The notes under the pieces were generated by a model. It did no database searches, was not told the origin of the DNA, and saw only the letters and a program-made list of their open reading frames with translations. 39,458 bases of DNA, from the IMG/VR virus record IMGVR_UViG_3300044655_000546, positions 1 to 39,458 of that record. One strand, written 5' to 3'. The stretch is from a virus. The translations under genes and the position numbers were made by a program. Of the stretch, positions 22,001 through 30,683 are shown piece by piece. Position 1 is the first letter of the stretch. Each line of letters opens with the position of its first letter.

Positions 22001-25000
22001 AAAAGCTATTCTGTTCTTCTCTGGAATACCAAATAGCTTGCGCATGAAGTCCGTGAATTTATTCCACAGCGTAGGCGCTTGCGGGCGCGTCGGCTCCCGT
22101 CCCATACGACGAGATGCTTCAAACTCTCTGTTCTTTTTCTCTGCTTCAGTGATTCGCTTTCCATCCGCAGTATATTCACTGAGCACTTGCCGGAATGTTG
22201 GAGAAGTCAAACCGTAAGCAAGCAGCTCGCCCGGATCTCTATTGACATTACGCGACCAGAACTCGGCCACATTTTTAGAGTCAGGCGTTGCGGAAGGATG
22301 CCGCGCCGCGTTATCAAGGGCACCGTTGATCTTGGAAGACATTAGATCGAGCTGACCTTTGACTGCCGGGTTACGCGCAATAGATCCTGTGGTTAGCCCA
22401 TGCACCATCTCGTGAGTAAGGACATGCTCAGTGAACGCATCTGGGTTGTCGCTTCTGAAAAAAACGTTAGATCCAGTAGGGCCTGTTTCTGTTACACCGT
22501 TAGCTGTACGGAATGCGTGAACGATATCTGAAGAGAGTGTGTCCCCCGTCTTAACGAAAGAAACGCCAACGTCCTTTGCATAGGGAGATTGAAGAAGCTG
22601 ATGCGCAAGATCACCCAATTCCTTATGAGTTCCATGCTGTGTATAGCGCTCAAGCAGATCCTTTCCTGTCTTAACGTCAGAGAACTTGGCTATGTCTAAA
22701 GGCAGTGCGCCTTGATCTGGATTTCTGACGACAGCGGTTTGCACTTGTGGAGCTTCAATAGCCTGCGGTACGCCCACCCCTTCCTGCGCTTGAACAGCTA
22801 CGTCTACGGGCGTGTACTCATCCAGAGTTCTACGCGTGCCCTTCTTCATGCCATACTTTTCAGCAAAGTCTTTGGCATCATCAAGCGTCTTAAAGATGTA
22901 GGAACCTCTACGCGTATTTACACGGAAGCGATTGCCTTGTTCGTAGCCACCACCCGGAGCAAAGTATTCCTGCGCTTTCTGATGGAAGTGCTTACCAAAG
23001 GCGGCTTCGTACTCACGAGACATGCCGCCTCCAGAGTCGATAGGAACGGGGCCTTTTTCTAGCGCTTTTCTATGGATAGCTTCTTCATCAAGAACGCCAT
23101 ACTGACCCTTAGCCCATGTGAAGAGCAGGGGTTCTTTAAGCGGAGCTGCTGGTGTTACCGTTTCTTGGACTTTACCTTCTGCGGTAGGCTCTTTACTGAT
23201 TTGGTCGCTGACGCGTACTCCTTCCCCACCTTCTGTGGGATACCCAATTTCTTCGCCACCTTTGGGTCGTTCGCCACCGCCTGCATCAGTCGGTTCTGGG
23301 CCTTGGATTTTGCTGGCATACGGTTCGACCTCCATCTTTAGATAATCACGAGCCATCGGCGGTAAGTCGCCGCGGGACTCCATAACATTCAACGCGTCAC
23401 GGAGCGGCAAGCTCTGCAGCTCTTCGGGGATTTCAAACGGGAGCTTAGGACGAGCCACTTCTGGCGCACCTTCAGGGACTTCTACTCCTTCATCTTCTTC
23501 CGATGCCCTAAGTTTCTGCGTACCGATCTGTGTCTTAGCCGCTTCCTGTTCTTTAATCTTCTCAAGTTCAGTCGCCTTCATATGGCGACCAGCAAGACCC
23601 GCACCTGCGCCAGTGATTGCATAGAACGGAGCGCCTTGGGCTAACGTATCCTTGTATTCTTCAAACGCACCCTTATCCCAGAGAGGTTTGTCCGTATAAG
23701 ACCGTTCAAGTACAGAAGTCGCAATATCAGCAGAGGCGCCAGCAGCTTCGGCAAGCCCTGCATTCTTAAGAGCGTTACTAACGTAACCGCCAATCTTCTG
23801 CTGCGTTGCTTCAACACCTTCCTTCGCAACCATAGCCTGAATTGCTTCACGCGAACCTAAGATAGCGTCTTCGCTAGCGGCGCGGAACAAAGGCGCAATG
23901 CGTCCCCACGGTAGAAGATTAACGGCCCCTGCTGCGGCAGCATATGGCGCGGCTTCGCCTAGTTTGAAGTCTTTACCTTCAGCTTCAGCACGTTCTTTCA
24001 GTGCACCAAGCTCCTGCGTACCCATAAGCCCAGCGGCGGTAGCAAGACCACCAACACCCGGAACAGCCATAGCAGGAAGGATAGGAACAATTCCAGCACC
24101 TGCTTGCACGAGAGGAATACCGACCTTGCGCTTGATAACACCCGCCTGTTCTTCAGTAGGCATTTCAAAGGCACCTGCGGCTTCCTTCTGCTTCTGTCGC
24201 GCCCATTCTTCAGCAGTCTTTGCGATTCCTTCAGCGCCTACGGCTTTAGCAAGTTCAGCGCCGCCCAGACCTAATTGACCCAGAGAACTCTTAAGCGCTT
24301 GCTTGCCAGCAGCGCCGAGGCTTGTGTAGTCCGGTACAGGCTCACCCTTAGCGACAGTCAGTTCAGGTGCATCACGACGAAGCGTGTGCATGATGTCTTC
24401 ATCACCCATCGTATAGGGGACGTTTATAACTTCACCCTGAACCGTTTGGAAACCACGCATAGGAATGGCATCTTCGCCGTTATCCTTCAGAATACGTGCT
24501 ACATCATCGAGCGTATGGTTAGGATCGACATTGATCGTCTCACCCGTAGAGAGAAGCACAGGCACCATAGCAGGTTGTGCAGGCTGTGCCGATGGGGCAA
24601 GGTATTGCGCAGCGGGGGAGTTAGGATTCGAAACGTCCAGCATTCCTTCTGGAGCTGCACCTTGTTCCCCATATAACCCACGAAGCTGATTGACTCGGGC
24701 TACATACTTCTGCGTTTCCTCGAAGCGTGGAATACCCCCATACTTCTTAACATTGCCTTCACCTGCGTTGTACCCAGCAAGGGCCAGAGATGGATCACCC
24801 CCAAACATATCAAGGAGGCTACGCATGTATTTAGCCTGTGCATGAGCAGAGGCAACAGGATCACTTGGGTTGGTAAGACCAAAACGCTTTGCCGTAGCAG
24901 GCATGAACTGAGCCGTACCCACAGCCCCTTTAGGAGAGATCGCGGCAGGATTGAATCCAGACTCCTGATGGGCCTGTGCCATGAGCAGATCGTACGGCAC

Positions 25001-25258
25001 GCCGTACATAGCACTCACTTCTTTATAGATAGGAGCAAGCTGAGCCGCTCTTTCCTTAGCATCTTTAGATAGTTGTGGTATCGAGCCTGTAGGGAGCGCT
25101 TCTCCACGCACTGGGCTTTCAAGCTCAGCTAAACGCGCTCGGTTCGCTGCCCGCTCTTCTTCAGTGATCGGCCTAATGCCAAGCAGCTCATCGAGCTTAG
25201 AGCTGCCTGAACCAACGGAAGTATCGAAAAGGAAATCGAGCGGATTACGCTGGCTCAT
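19052..25258 (-). CDS. giant multidomain virion protein: lytic transglycosylase, HExxH region, LPD38-like C-terminus, 2068 aa
   Basis: Residues about 70-200 form an SLT lytic transglycosylase, with catalytic E99 in AHQESGFNP and the following GTAQFMP and ALAGYNAGEG motifs. It would open peptidoglycan for DNA entry. A helical region with a hydrophobic patch (about 390-415) follows. HEMVH at 949-953 is a zinc-metallopeptidase motif in context THEMVHGLTTG. The C-terminal third has MNPLFWFRQLVREP (about 1555-1600), FFGAALNGLHVAAKAM (about 1710-1725) and downstream blocks typical of LPD38 domains of large polyvalent phage proteins. Such proteins are packaged and ejected into the host. It is last in the late arm, 12 bases after the upstream gene. 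Confidence 0.92.
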   Translation of the reverse strand: MSQRNPLDFLFDTSVGSGSSKLDELLGIRPITEEERAANRARLAELESPVRGEALPTGSIPQLSKDAKERAAQLAPIYKEVSAMYGVPYDLLMAQAHQESGFNPAAISPKGAVGTAQFMPATAKRFGLTNPSDPVASAHAQAKYMRSLLDMFGGDPSLALAGYNAGEGNVKKYGGIPRFEETQKYVARVNQLRGLYGEQGAAPEGMLDVSNPNSPAAQYLAPSAQPAQPAMVPVLLSTGETINVDPNHTLDDVARILKDNGEDAIPMRGFQTVQGEVINVPYTMGDEDIMHTLRRDAPELTVAKGEPVPDYTSLGAAGKQALKSSLGQLGLGGAELAKAVGAEGIAKTAEEWARQKQKEAAGAFEMPTEEQAGVIKRKVGIPLVQAGAGIVPILPAMAVPGVGGLATAAGLMGTQELGALKERAEAEGKDFKLGEAAPYAAAAGAVNLLPWGRIAPLFRAASEDAILGSREAIQAMVAKEGVEATQQKIGGYVSNALKNAGLAEAAGASADIATSVLERSYTDKPLWDKGAFEEYKDTLAQGAPFYAITGAGAGLAGRHMKATELEKIKEQEAAKTQIGTQKLRASEEDEGVEVPEGAPEVARPKLPFEIPEELQSLPLRDALNVMESRGDLPPMARDYLKMEVEPYASKIQGPEPTDAGGGERPKGGEEIGYPTEGGEGVRVSDQISKEPTAEGKVQETVTPAAPLKEPLLFTWAKGQYGVLDEEAIHRKALEKGPVPIDSGGGMSREYEAAFGKHFHQKAQEYFAPGGGYEQGNRFRVNTRRGSYIFKTLDDAKDFAEKYGMKKGTRRTLDEYTPVDVAVQAQEGVGVPQAIEAPQVQTAVVRNPDQGALPLDIAKFSDVKTGKDLLERYTQHGTHKELGDLAHQLLQSPYAKDVGVSFVKTGDTLSSDIVHAFRTANGVTETGPTGSNVFFRSDNPDAFTEHVLTHEMVHGLTTGSIARNPAVKGQLDLMSSKINGALDNAARHPSATPDSKNVAEFWSRNVNRDPGELLAYGLTSPTFRQVLSEYTADGKRITEAEKKNREFEASRRMGREPTRPQAPTLWNKFTDFMRKLFGIPEKNRIAFEKALGDYHQRVADRKARIEELAQMKPALAELETALQSLLKTTEAEGIGLPSKKASPQIAKQIADDEEIAREVHKEQPDEIGLAGELRERSFSQKFADGARDIFKEGRRTSFTSEWLDMYDDLGKATKDRPMMVDGKAAVDMVASAYAQAGNLLTDAVHNGSIMPNGDGTYRVQKNPNVALERIYRDITEAGKAEKFNNMLVGLVARTIRAEDQKKKDTAANYEVMADDLRAAARRTKDAKKKASFIETAESLEGKAEEITKLFQNQYESRTWATDEQVKMAEALEASDPQLANEAQNVYSLLRTCVDNLESSGVINKEFADFCRTRPNYIPLYKNMENELQKDFDSMLYDPTNHALVDAFRSSMRSTKRQPGIKQQKRHFHEVMVEANLLKHLAMTTMMSMRNDLNKAFAEQLSVAGSAERVKHKEQADLTVMENGEPQYYKVYDKQALFALMGAQPLVNPIFRQLKKVSNLVRGVMVMNPLFWFRQLVREPLTASAVARVGMVTPFDTMKELTKIMANKSEWYEKLQRRGIVAAQDVITDPVEFSKYVSKDKGWVIKGVDQVKKIHEAVDGATRAVVADKAYKQAISEGFSPKDAENIAAIKAREIINFARQGRSELARTMRAVTPFFGAALNGLHVAAKAMAPEKIGRLSKAEAMEQRRIFYTRAALVAMYTSAYAMAMSDDEDYLKATDRASNWLIPTGDKDQPFIKEPIQFELGALLKTIPEAITLANMGVISTKRAAKEVGKTVMDTVIPPFPMIYAVKPLAEAAMNFDFHNWAPIESRGDSEKLPYLRDRRAGELMKDVAKELHGMGIDAEVLSPDRMERVMEGYFGQVWGLARVASDYALYNGPEKPEKILADQPFFKGVLVKGAKDKAVEDFYDVYEEVKQFAATESAARTKGNTQLMQTLKDDPKFKDLMRSKEALKENMDTMNELSANIERVTNRTDLDPRVKKQRIDKLTEDRNRVAAKGVRLARQYGFEI

Positions 25259-25270
25259 TGACTAGCCCTA

Positions 25271-27160
25271 TTACTGTGGTGAAGACCCCGTAAGTTTACC
25301 ACCTATGATAGATCGACCTGTAGGGGTAGCACCACCACCTAGTCCAGACTGCTGTTGCTGTGCTTGACCTGCGCCTAACCCACCTCCTGTAGCGGCAACG
25401 ATGCTATTGAGCGCCGCTAAGTAATGCTTTTGCGTTCTGCGTTCAAGTTCTCCTTCTGGAGGTGTAGCACCAATGTATTCATCCTTGATCTCCTTCGCGG
25501 CTTGCTCTCTAGCCTGATTCCAAGCCGTCAGCTTCTGCCCTTCAGTTACATCACCTTTCTGCCCAGACATGATCTGAGAACGTAGGAGCTTGCCTTCTTC
25601 CGAACGGAGTAGTCGATCTAGTGCACTTTCAGAACGCTCCCCGGCTACGCGCTCAGCACTAAGCAGCTTGGCCTTGTCTCTCATAAGATCGAAGTACTCC
25701 TTAGCCGCAGTGCGCTGTAGGTCAGCAGGCTGGTCAGCGTATGCACGCTCAATATCAAGCGCTTTGCGTTGGATATCTTCTTCGGAGCCAATGCCTTTCT
25801 GATAGCCACCCAGCGCTTGTAGCGCCGCCGAACCTAATGCGAATCGACCACCATAAGGGTTGCTCAGACCACCAGCAAGGCCACCAAGCACAGACTGCAG
25901 GATCGTAGAAGTACGCGCGTTGCTTTCGAGATCTGCCAACTTCTTGGCAATCTCAGGGTCCATCTTCTTCTCGCCATACAGGCTCTTGATGTAATCAACC
26001 ATTTCTTTGCCTTGGTCCAGACCACCCAGACCTTGCGCTTCTGAATCCGGTGTGACTGCAGCAGAAGGGACATCCGTCTTAGCTTCTTTGAAGGGTTTAT
26101 ATAGATTGGTGCCTTCGTCGAGAACTCGTGTGCTAGCCTTAACTTCAGTCTTATCGTGGGATTTGGGTTTCCAAGTAGATTTTTCGGGGTTCTCAAAGGA
26201 AGTTCTAACCGCTTTCTCAACCGCAGATTCTTTTTTGGGAGCCGCCTTACTTAGATCGTAATCAATAGCACCTGTGGTTTCTCCAGCCTGCTCGCCGCTG
26301 CCACCCAACCATGTCGGCATCTCTCGCTGCCAGTCTTCTGAGAACGCCGCTTGATTTTTTGGATCAGCAATGATGTCGCCTACTTCATACAAGGTCGACG
26401 CATACATAATCGGGTTAGCCGCTCTAAACAATGACCCTGCCGTCTTACCATATTTGAGTAACGGATCTACTACTTTACCTACACCTCCTTTTAGCTTAGA
26501 TGCAATACCCGCTTCTAGCTCGGCTGGGGAAATTTCTTTACCCAAAAACTTCTTGAGCAAGTCCATCTTAGATGGCGCTTCACGCGGTGCACCTTCAATA
26601 AACGAACCCATAGGGCCATAGTCCGTAGGCATAGCACGAGGCGTAGCACCGGGACCTTCAATAAATGAACCCATCTCGCCATAAGGAAGATCTTCAGCCG
26701 CTCCGAGCATGAGAGACATGATGTCCTTCCCTTTAGAAAACCCGCGCACCTCACCGCCATCAGCAAAGTGACTTTGGATTGCTTCGATTACATCGGGAGG
26801 GAGGACGTTACCACCATCGGCAAAAGATACAAGACCACCGCCCGCCATCATCTGCTGCGGCATCTCTTCAGGAGCGCCCATCTGGGGAGCCATAGGAAGG
26901 CCCGTATCCATCTGACTCATGATTCCTTGAGATGCCATCTTCTGAATGATGTTAGGCTGAGGCCCCTGCTGCTGCAGTGCAGTCATGGCTTTCTGTGCTT
27001 CCTGCTGACTCTGCTGAGCCGCTGCCGCCGCTAGACCCCTAAGACCTACAGGTTGACCCTGAGCTGCTGCTTGGAGGATCTGATTCGTCGCATTGGGGTT
27101 AGCCTTCAGCGCGTTGTAAGCGGTATCAAGAAACCGTGCGGGTTTGTTCTGGTCCATCAT
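25271..27160 (-). CDS. probable internal virion protein with FADGG motifs, 629 aa
   Basis: The N-terminus is Ala/Gln-rich and helical. Near residues 105-140 it has SFADGGNV and HFADGGEV, two copies of a motif shared with neighbouring virion genes. A near-exact short repeat MGSFIEG occurs twice around residues 160-190. A long charged helical region follows, and the C-terminus is Gly/Gln-rich. No enzyme motif is visible. Its place directly before the giant ejected protein suggests an internal or ejected virion component. AGAGGG is seven bases before the ATG at 27160. Confidence 0.75.
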   Translation of the reverse strand: MMDQNKPARFLDTAYNALKANPNATNQILQAAAQGQPVGLRGLAAAAAQQSQQEAQKAMTALQQQGPQPNIIQKMASQGIMSQMDTGLPMAPQMGAPEEMPQQMMAGGGLVSFADGGNVLPPDVIEAIQSHFADGGEVRGFSKGKDIMSLMLGAAEDLPYGEMGSFIEGPGATPRAMPTDYGPMGSFIEGAPREAPSKMDLLKKFLGKEISPAELEAGIASKLKGGVGKVVDPLLKYGKTAGSLFRAANPIMYASTLYEVGDIIADPKNQAAFSEDWQREMPTWLGGSGEQAGETTGAIDYDLSKAAPKKESAVEKAVRTSFENPEKSTWKPKSHDKTEVKASTRVLDEGTNLYKPFKEAKTDVPSAAVTPDSEAQGLGGLDQGKEMVDYIKSLYGEKKMDPEIAKKLADLESNARTSTILQSVLGGLAGGLSNPYGGRFALGSAALQALGGYQKGIGSEEDIQRKALDIERAYADQPADLQRTAAKEYFDLMRDKAKLLSAERVAGERSESALDRLLRSEEGKLLRSQIMSGQKGDVTEGQKLTAWNQAREQAAKEIKDEYIGATPPEGELERRTQKHYLAALNSIVAATGGGLGAGQAQQQQSGLGGGATPTGRSIIGGKLTGSSPQ

Positions 27161-27162
27161 GT

Positions 27163-27175
27163 CGATACCCTCTTA
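27163..27175 (-). repeat. 13-base late-gene junction repeat, copy 1
   Basis: TAAGAGGGTATCG on the minus strand, two bases before the ATG at 27160. It fuses the stop codon of the upstream gene to the ribosome-binding site of the next, and is identical to 29182-29194. Confidence 0.85.
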
Positions 27176-29179
27176 GCCCGGAAGTCTGTTCGTTGTTTGC
27201 GTGCCCTGCTGTCCCGCCGCTCCCATGATCAGGTTAGTCGGTCCTTGATAAGCATTGCCCATACCACCCCACCAATTCATACCTGTCTGCTGTTTGGCAT
27301 TAGCCGCCTGTTGGGCAATGTTCTGCACCGTCTGCCCCGCTGCGCCCCAAAGCTGAGGAATGTTCTGCTGAGCACCCCAAGTACTGACACCCAGACCACC
27401 AAGACCCTGACCCATCTGCCCTGCCTGATTAAGCGCCTGCAGATTAAGACCCTGACCCGTAAGGCCCGCTTGTTGATTCTGAATGCCCGCCTGCAGATTT
27501 GCCTGCTGGTTGGCTAAGGCCGCTTGCTGCGCAAGCTGCGCGTTCTGCATCGCTGTGTTGTAGTCTACTTGTTGATTGCCCTGTTGAGCCGCAAGCTGCT
27601 GGGCGACATAATTGTTATATGCCGTGTTCTGCGACTGAGCGTTGAACTGGGACTCTGCATTTTGGGCCACCTGATTCTGCTGTGCGGCAGTGAGCTGCCC
27701 ACCATACGACTGCATTGCCGCTTGGAGCGCGTTGTTCACATACTGACTACGCTGTTGGTTGAGGGCCTGCTGGTTAGCCATAGCCGTCTGCTGCGCTGCC
27801 GAAAGATTAGCCTGCCCTGCTTGAAGACCCAGACCCTGCTCAGCAGAGAACTGCCCCATGCCAGACTGGTAGGCTTGCTGGAGACCCTGAGCCTCGATAT
27901 CTCCCAAACGCTGAGCCTGAGCCCTGCGCGCTTCAGAGCGTTCCAAAGCATTGCGAGATCCGCCATAAGCACCTGCTCCAACCGCCTGTGCATCAAGACG
28001 CGCCATCTGCTTAGCAAAATCTCGGTTGGCTTCACGCTTTTGGATGTCTACGACATTCTGCATATACGGGCTCATGTACTGAGCCGCAGTGCCCTGATCC
28101 GTCCAAGACTTTGGCCCCTGCATCTGGTTGAGCTGCGCCTGCGCCGCTTCGTAGTTCCGCACGTTGGCTTCGGTAGGTGCCTGCATCATTGCTGCCTGCA
28201 TTCTTTCTACTTGTGCCTGTTGTGCCTGAACATCCCGAATGCTACCGCGAGCGATATTGGCAGCTTCTACGTTTTGAGCGGTTACCTGCTGTGGTGTGTA
28301 CCCCGCCTGATCCATTAGCCTGCTGGCAGCGGAAGACATGATGCCCGCGCCTTCTCCGATGGTCTCTGGGGCTTTGCTTGCGGCACGGAGCTGGTCTAGT
28401 GCTTGCTGATAAATGGGATTGGTAATACCCCCATAAAGTTGATCTTTCTTGGCCGCTTCTTCGCCAGCGAAAAATGGAACCTCTTGGGTCATTGCCTGAG
28501 ACAACGGCACTGCGGGTGGCGCGGCTTTATCTGCCTGCTGCTTTTTATAGGTGTCCGCGGTCTTGCTCACCAGATTGGCAATCGTTGGATTCTTAGGCGT
28601 GCCGGTGCCGGTATCAGAATAAGGAGAGACGTTAAGCCCTGAGTTCTTTTCAATCGTATTCAGACGATCAATCTGCTTCTGCGTGACTTTCCCATCCTGA
28701 ATGGCTTGGCTGATGTTCTTGACATACCGCTGCTGCTGAGATGTCAGCGCTTTGACCTTTCCGGCTTCCGCATACCCACGAGGTTTAGCAAGGCTCATCA
28801 GCCCACCCTGCGCGGCTCCCTTCTTAGGCTCCTTGCCCGTATCTGAAGGGTTGGTATATTCAGGAATCGTCCCCGCTTCAGGTGATCTGGGGATAGGCGC
28901 CATCGGCATCGAAGTACCCTGCCGCATTGCTTGAATATAGGGTGTCAGGTCCTGCCCCTGCGGTACGCCAAACGCTTCGTACATTGAAGACCATGAAGGA
29001 CGAGTAGTCATCCCCTCAATCATTTTGGCCTGAGCCCCTGCCTGACGAGAGAGCGCCTGAAAAGGAGAGTACTCGGAGGAGTCTTTGTTAAACCCCAACA
29101 GCGCTTCGTACTTGGGCTTTAACTCCGTTGATGACTTAACTTCTTGATAAGGAGAAAGAGCTGCTGCTTGACCGCCCAT
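27173..29179 (-). CDS. Gln/Ala-rich probable virion protein, 668 aa
   Basis: The N-terminal 150 residues are mixed, with QGGLMSLAKPRGYAEAGKV resembling the FADGG motifs of the neighbouring genes. The C-terminal 400 residues are extremely Gln/Ala/Asn-rich helices (AQQAALANQQANLQAG and similar), probably a long coiled rod. No catalytic motif is visible. Low-complexity proteins like this near ejection proteins are usually internal or tail-associated virion parts (inference). The CTG-rich opposite strand produces long spurious reading frames that are not genes. Confidence 0.75.
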   Translation of the reverse strand: MGGQAAALSPYQEVKSSTELKPKYEALLGFNKDSSEYSPFQALSRQAGAQAKMIEGMTTRPSWSSMYEAFGVPQGQDLTPYIQAMRQGTSMPMAPIPRSPEAGTIPEYTNPSDTGKEPKKGAAQGGLMSLAKPRGYAEAGKVKALTSQQQRYVKNISQAIQDGKVTQKQIDRLNTIEKNSGLNVSPYSDTGTGTPKNPTIANLVSKTADTYKKQQADKAAPPAVPLSQAMTQEVPFFAGEEAAKKDQLYGGITNPIYQQALDQLRAASKAPETIGEGAGIMSSAASRLMDQAGYTPQQVTAQNVEAANIARGSIRDVQAQQAQVERMQAAMMQAPTEANVRNYEAAQAQLNQMQGPKSWTDQGTAAQYMSPYMQNVVDIQKREANRDFAKQMARLDAQAVGAGAYGGSRNALERSEARRAQAQRLGDIEAQGLQQAYQSGMGQFSAEQGLGLQAGQANLSAAQQTAMANQQALNQQRSQYVNNALQAAMQSYGGQLTAAQQNQVAQNAESQFNAQSQNTAYNNYVAQQLAAQQGNQQVDYNTAMQNAQLAQQAALANQQANLQAGIQNQQAGLTGQGLNLQALNQAGQMGQGLGGLGVSTWGAQQNIPQLWGAAGQTVQNIAQQAANAKQQTGMNWWGGMGNAYQGPTNLIMGAAGQQGTQTTNRLPG

Positions 29180-29181
29180 AA

Positions 29182-29194
29182 CGATACCCTCTTA
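29182..29194 (-). repeat. 13-base late-gene junction repeat, copy 2
   Basis: Identical to 27163-27175 and at the same two-base distance from the following ATG (29179), again including the upstream stop codon. Confidence 0.85.
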
Positions 29195-29599
29195 AATCTC
29201 TAACTGAATGGTGTTTGACTTTTTAATGGCACCAAATCGTGCCGCCATGCGCACTAGCGAATCGCGTACTGAGCCTTCCATACAGGTAGCCCCGTTACTA
29301 CGGAGGATATCGCTAAACTGCGAAAAATTTTCTGGGGTAAGTATACCCTTACCGCCAATGGTTGTGATAAATGCCACGCGATGATTGATGCGATTGAAGA
29401 AGTGCAGAGTCACCGCTCCATGCACCGCATTGTCCTCATCCACCACTACCAAGAGCTTCCAAACGCCATTAACACAATACGACTTGGTCTCTTCGAGCGT
29501 TATGTCTCCGCCACTATGCGGAATCGCAGATGCGATAAAGCCCTCAACCGAGGGCCAGACCATATTGACGTATTGTAACGGTACCTCTTGGACAATCAT
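29192..29599 (-). CDS. GNAT-fold-like phage protein, 135 aa
   Basis: Pattern: VWPSVEGFIASAIPHSGGDITLEETKS, then NGVWKLLVVVDEDNAVHGAVTLHFF, a strand pair, and a C-terminal SLVRMAARFG helix. This strand/helix order resembles a family of small phage proteins with a GNAT acetyltransferase-like fold found among virion genes, though the acetyl-CoA loop is not obvious. It may be structural rather than catalytic. The start overlaps the upstream stop (ATGA). Confidence 0.6.
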   Translation of the reverse strand: MIVQEVPLQYVNMVWPSVEGFIASAIPHSGGDITLEETKSYCVNGVWKLLVVVDEDNAVHGAVTLHFFNRINHRVAFITTIGGKGILTPENFSQFSDILRSNGATCMEGSVRDSLVRMAARFGAIKKSNTIQLEI

Positions 29600-30255
29600 G
29601 AAACGCCAAAGAACTCATCGAGGAACTGCGCCCCCGCCTTGGTCGAACCATTACCCATTGCACTGACAATATCCGCAGGGAGAATGAAATCCCCATCGTG
29701 CAGATCTACACTGCCACCCGCCGCTAGACCCCAAGTTTGAGAGCCGAGTTCTTTGGCTTGCTTTGCTTCCTGTTGAGTTCTAAGTGCCGTGTCTGTAGCA
29801 GAAGGGGCAGAATACCCAGAACCCATCATGCCACCAATACCTTGAATAGCCGGAGCTACAGCCGCTTTCGCTACTTCCGTTCCTACAGTACCCAACGTAG
29901 ATCCAAGACCACCCGTAGCCGCCGTAGGGGCTATACCAAACATAGGATCAAGTACGGCTGTACCCGTAGATGCTGCTGTACCAGTACCTGCACCTGCTAA
30001 AGACCCAAGGCCCCCAGTCAGACCACCACCCAGTGCTCCAAACATAGCACCTTTACCGGGATCACTACCCATAGCGGCGGAACCCGCAGCGCCTAACCCA
30101 GAACCTACAAGCGCCCCAGTACCAATAGTCCCAAGCGCACTAGCAACACCCGTCGAAGCGCCCAGAGCGGTAGCCCCCGCAGCGATGCCGCCACTAACAG
30201 CCCCCAACCCCGTTCCGATAGCGGAACCTATTGCGCCAAGAATTGCGAAGCTCAT
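29596..30255 (-). CDS. Gly/Ala-rich hydrophobic virion-associated protein, 219 aa
   Basis: Residues 1-150 are almost entirely Gly, Ala, Ser, Thr and Leu in glycine-zipper-like stretches (GSAIGTGLGAVSGGIAAGAT), compatible with membrane insertion or packing. The C-terminus turns polar: LAAGGSVDLHDGDFILPADIVSAMG, resembling the GG-V ... DGEYVIP motif of the 397-aa gene upstream. A role as a small ejected, membrane-active virion protein is inferred from composition and position. Confidence 0.7.
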   Translation of the reverse strand: MSFAILGAIGSAIGTGLGAVSGGIAAGATALGASTGVASALGTIGTGALVGSGLGAAGSAAMGSDPGKGAMFGALGGGLTGGLGSLAGAGTGTAASTGTAVLDPMFGIAPTAATGGLGSTLGTVGTEVAKAAVAPAIQGIGGMMGSGYSAPSATDTALRTQQEAKQAKELGSQTWGLAAGGSVDLHDGDFILPADIVSAMGNGSTKAGAQFLDEFFGVS

Positions 30256-30683
30256 ACAGCCTCCAACAAGTTTTCATACTGCTGCATACTATCACAAACC
30301 AACGCTTTTCTTACGGTTTCCAAGGACTTATCCTCATCCTCGTAGGTATGCACCGTAAGCCATTCCGTATCGGTAACCGCATAGACTGCGCGTTGTGTTC
30401 CGGGTTTTGTAATGAATACTGAAGGGGCCATGACATCGTGCCGATCCCCTAACTCGTCTACGACAACGCAGTGGCCTTTAAGAGCAACCGTAACGTGCTC
30501 GGATTTATGCACCGCGGTAACCACCGTAGCCCCTGCTTGAACAAAAATACGACGAGCGTACTGCGTGGGTGTGAAGTAATGCTCCAAGGGGAACTCAACC
30601 TGTTCTAACTCTCCTGAGTTAATCGAGCTCTCCATGCTCTGCTTGAGCTTGGCGATATGCGCACCCCTGACGAGATCGTTCAC
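30252..30683 (-). CDS. cupin-like protein, 143 aa, GTG start
   Basis: The core YARRIFVQAGATVVTAVHKSEH, VALKGHCVVVD, and APSVFITKPGTQRAVYAV is the two-motif beta pattern of a cupin barrel, with His residues in the first motif (H65, H69 region). In phages such cupins occur among virion genes with unknown function. The GTG start at 30683 overlaps the upstream stop (GTGA), and the end overlaps the next gene. Confidence 0.75.
   Translation of the reverse strand: MNDLVRGAHIAKLKQSMESSINSGELEQVEFPLEHYFTPTQYARRIFVQAGATVVTAVHKSEHVTVALKGHCVVVDELGDRHDVMAPSVFITKPGTQRAVYAVTDTEWLTVHTYEDEDKSLETVRKALVCDSMQQYENLLEAV

Noticed and set aside
27524-28318. Plus-strand open frame of 264 codons opposite the Gln/Ala-rich gene
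   Set aside because: Gln/Ala codons read in reverse give Leu/Cys/Arg-rich spurious frames; no start context and no recognisable protein.
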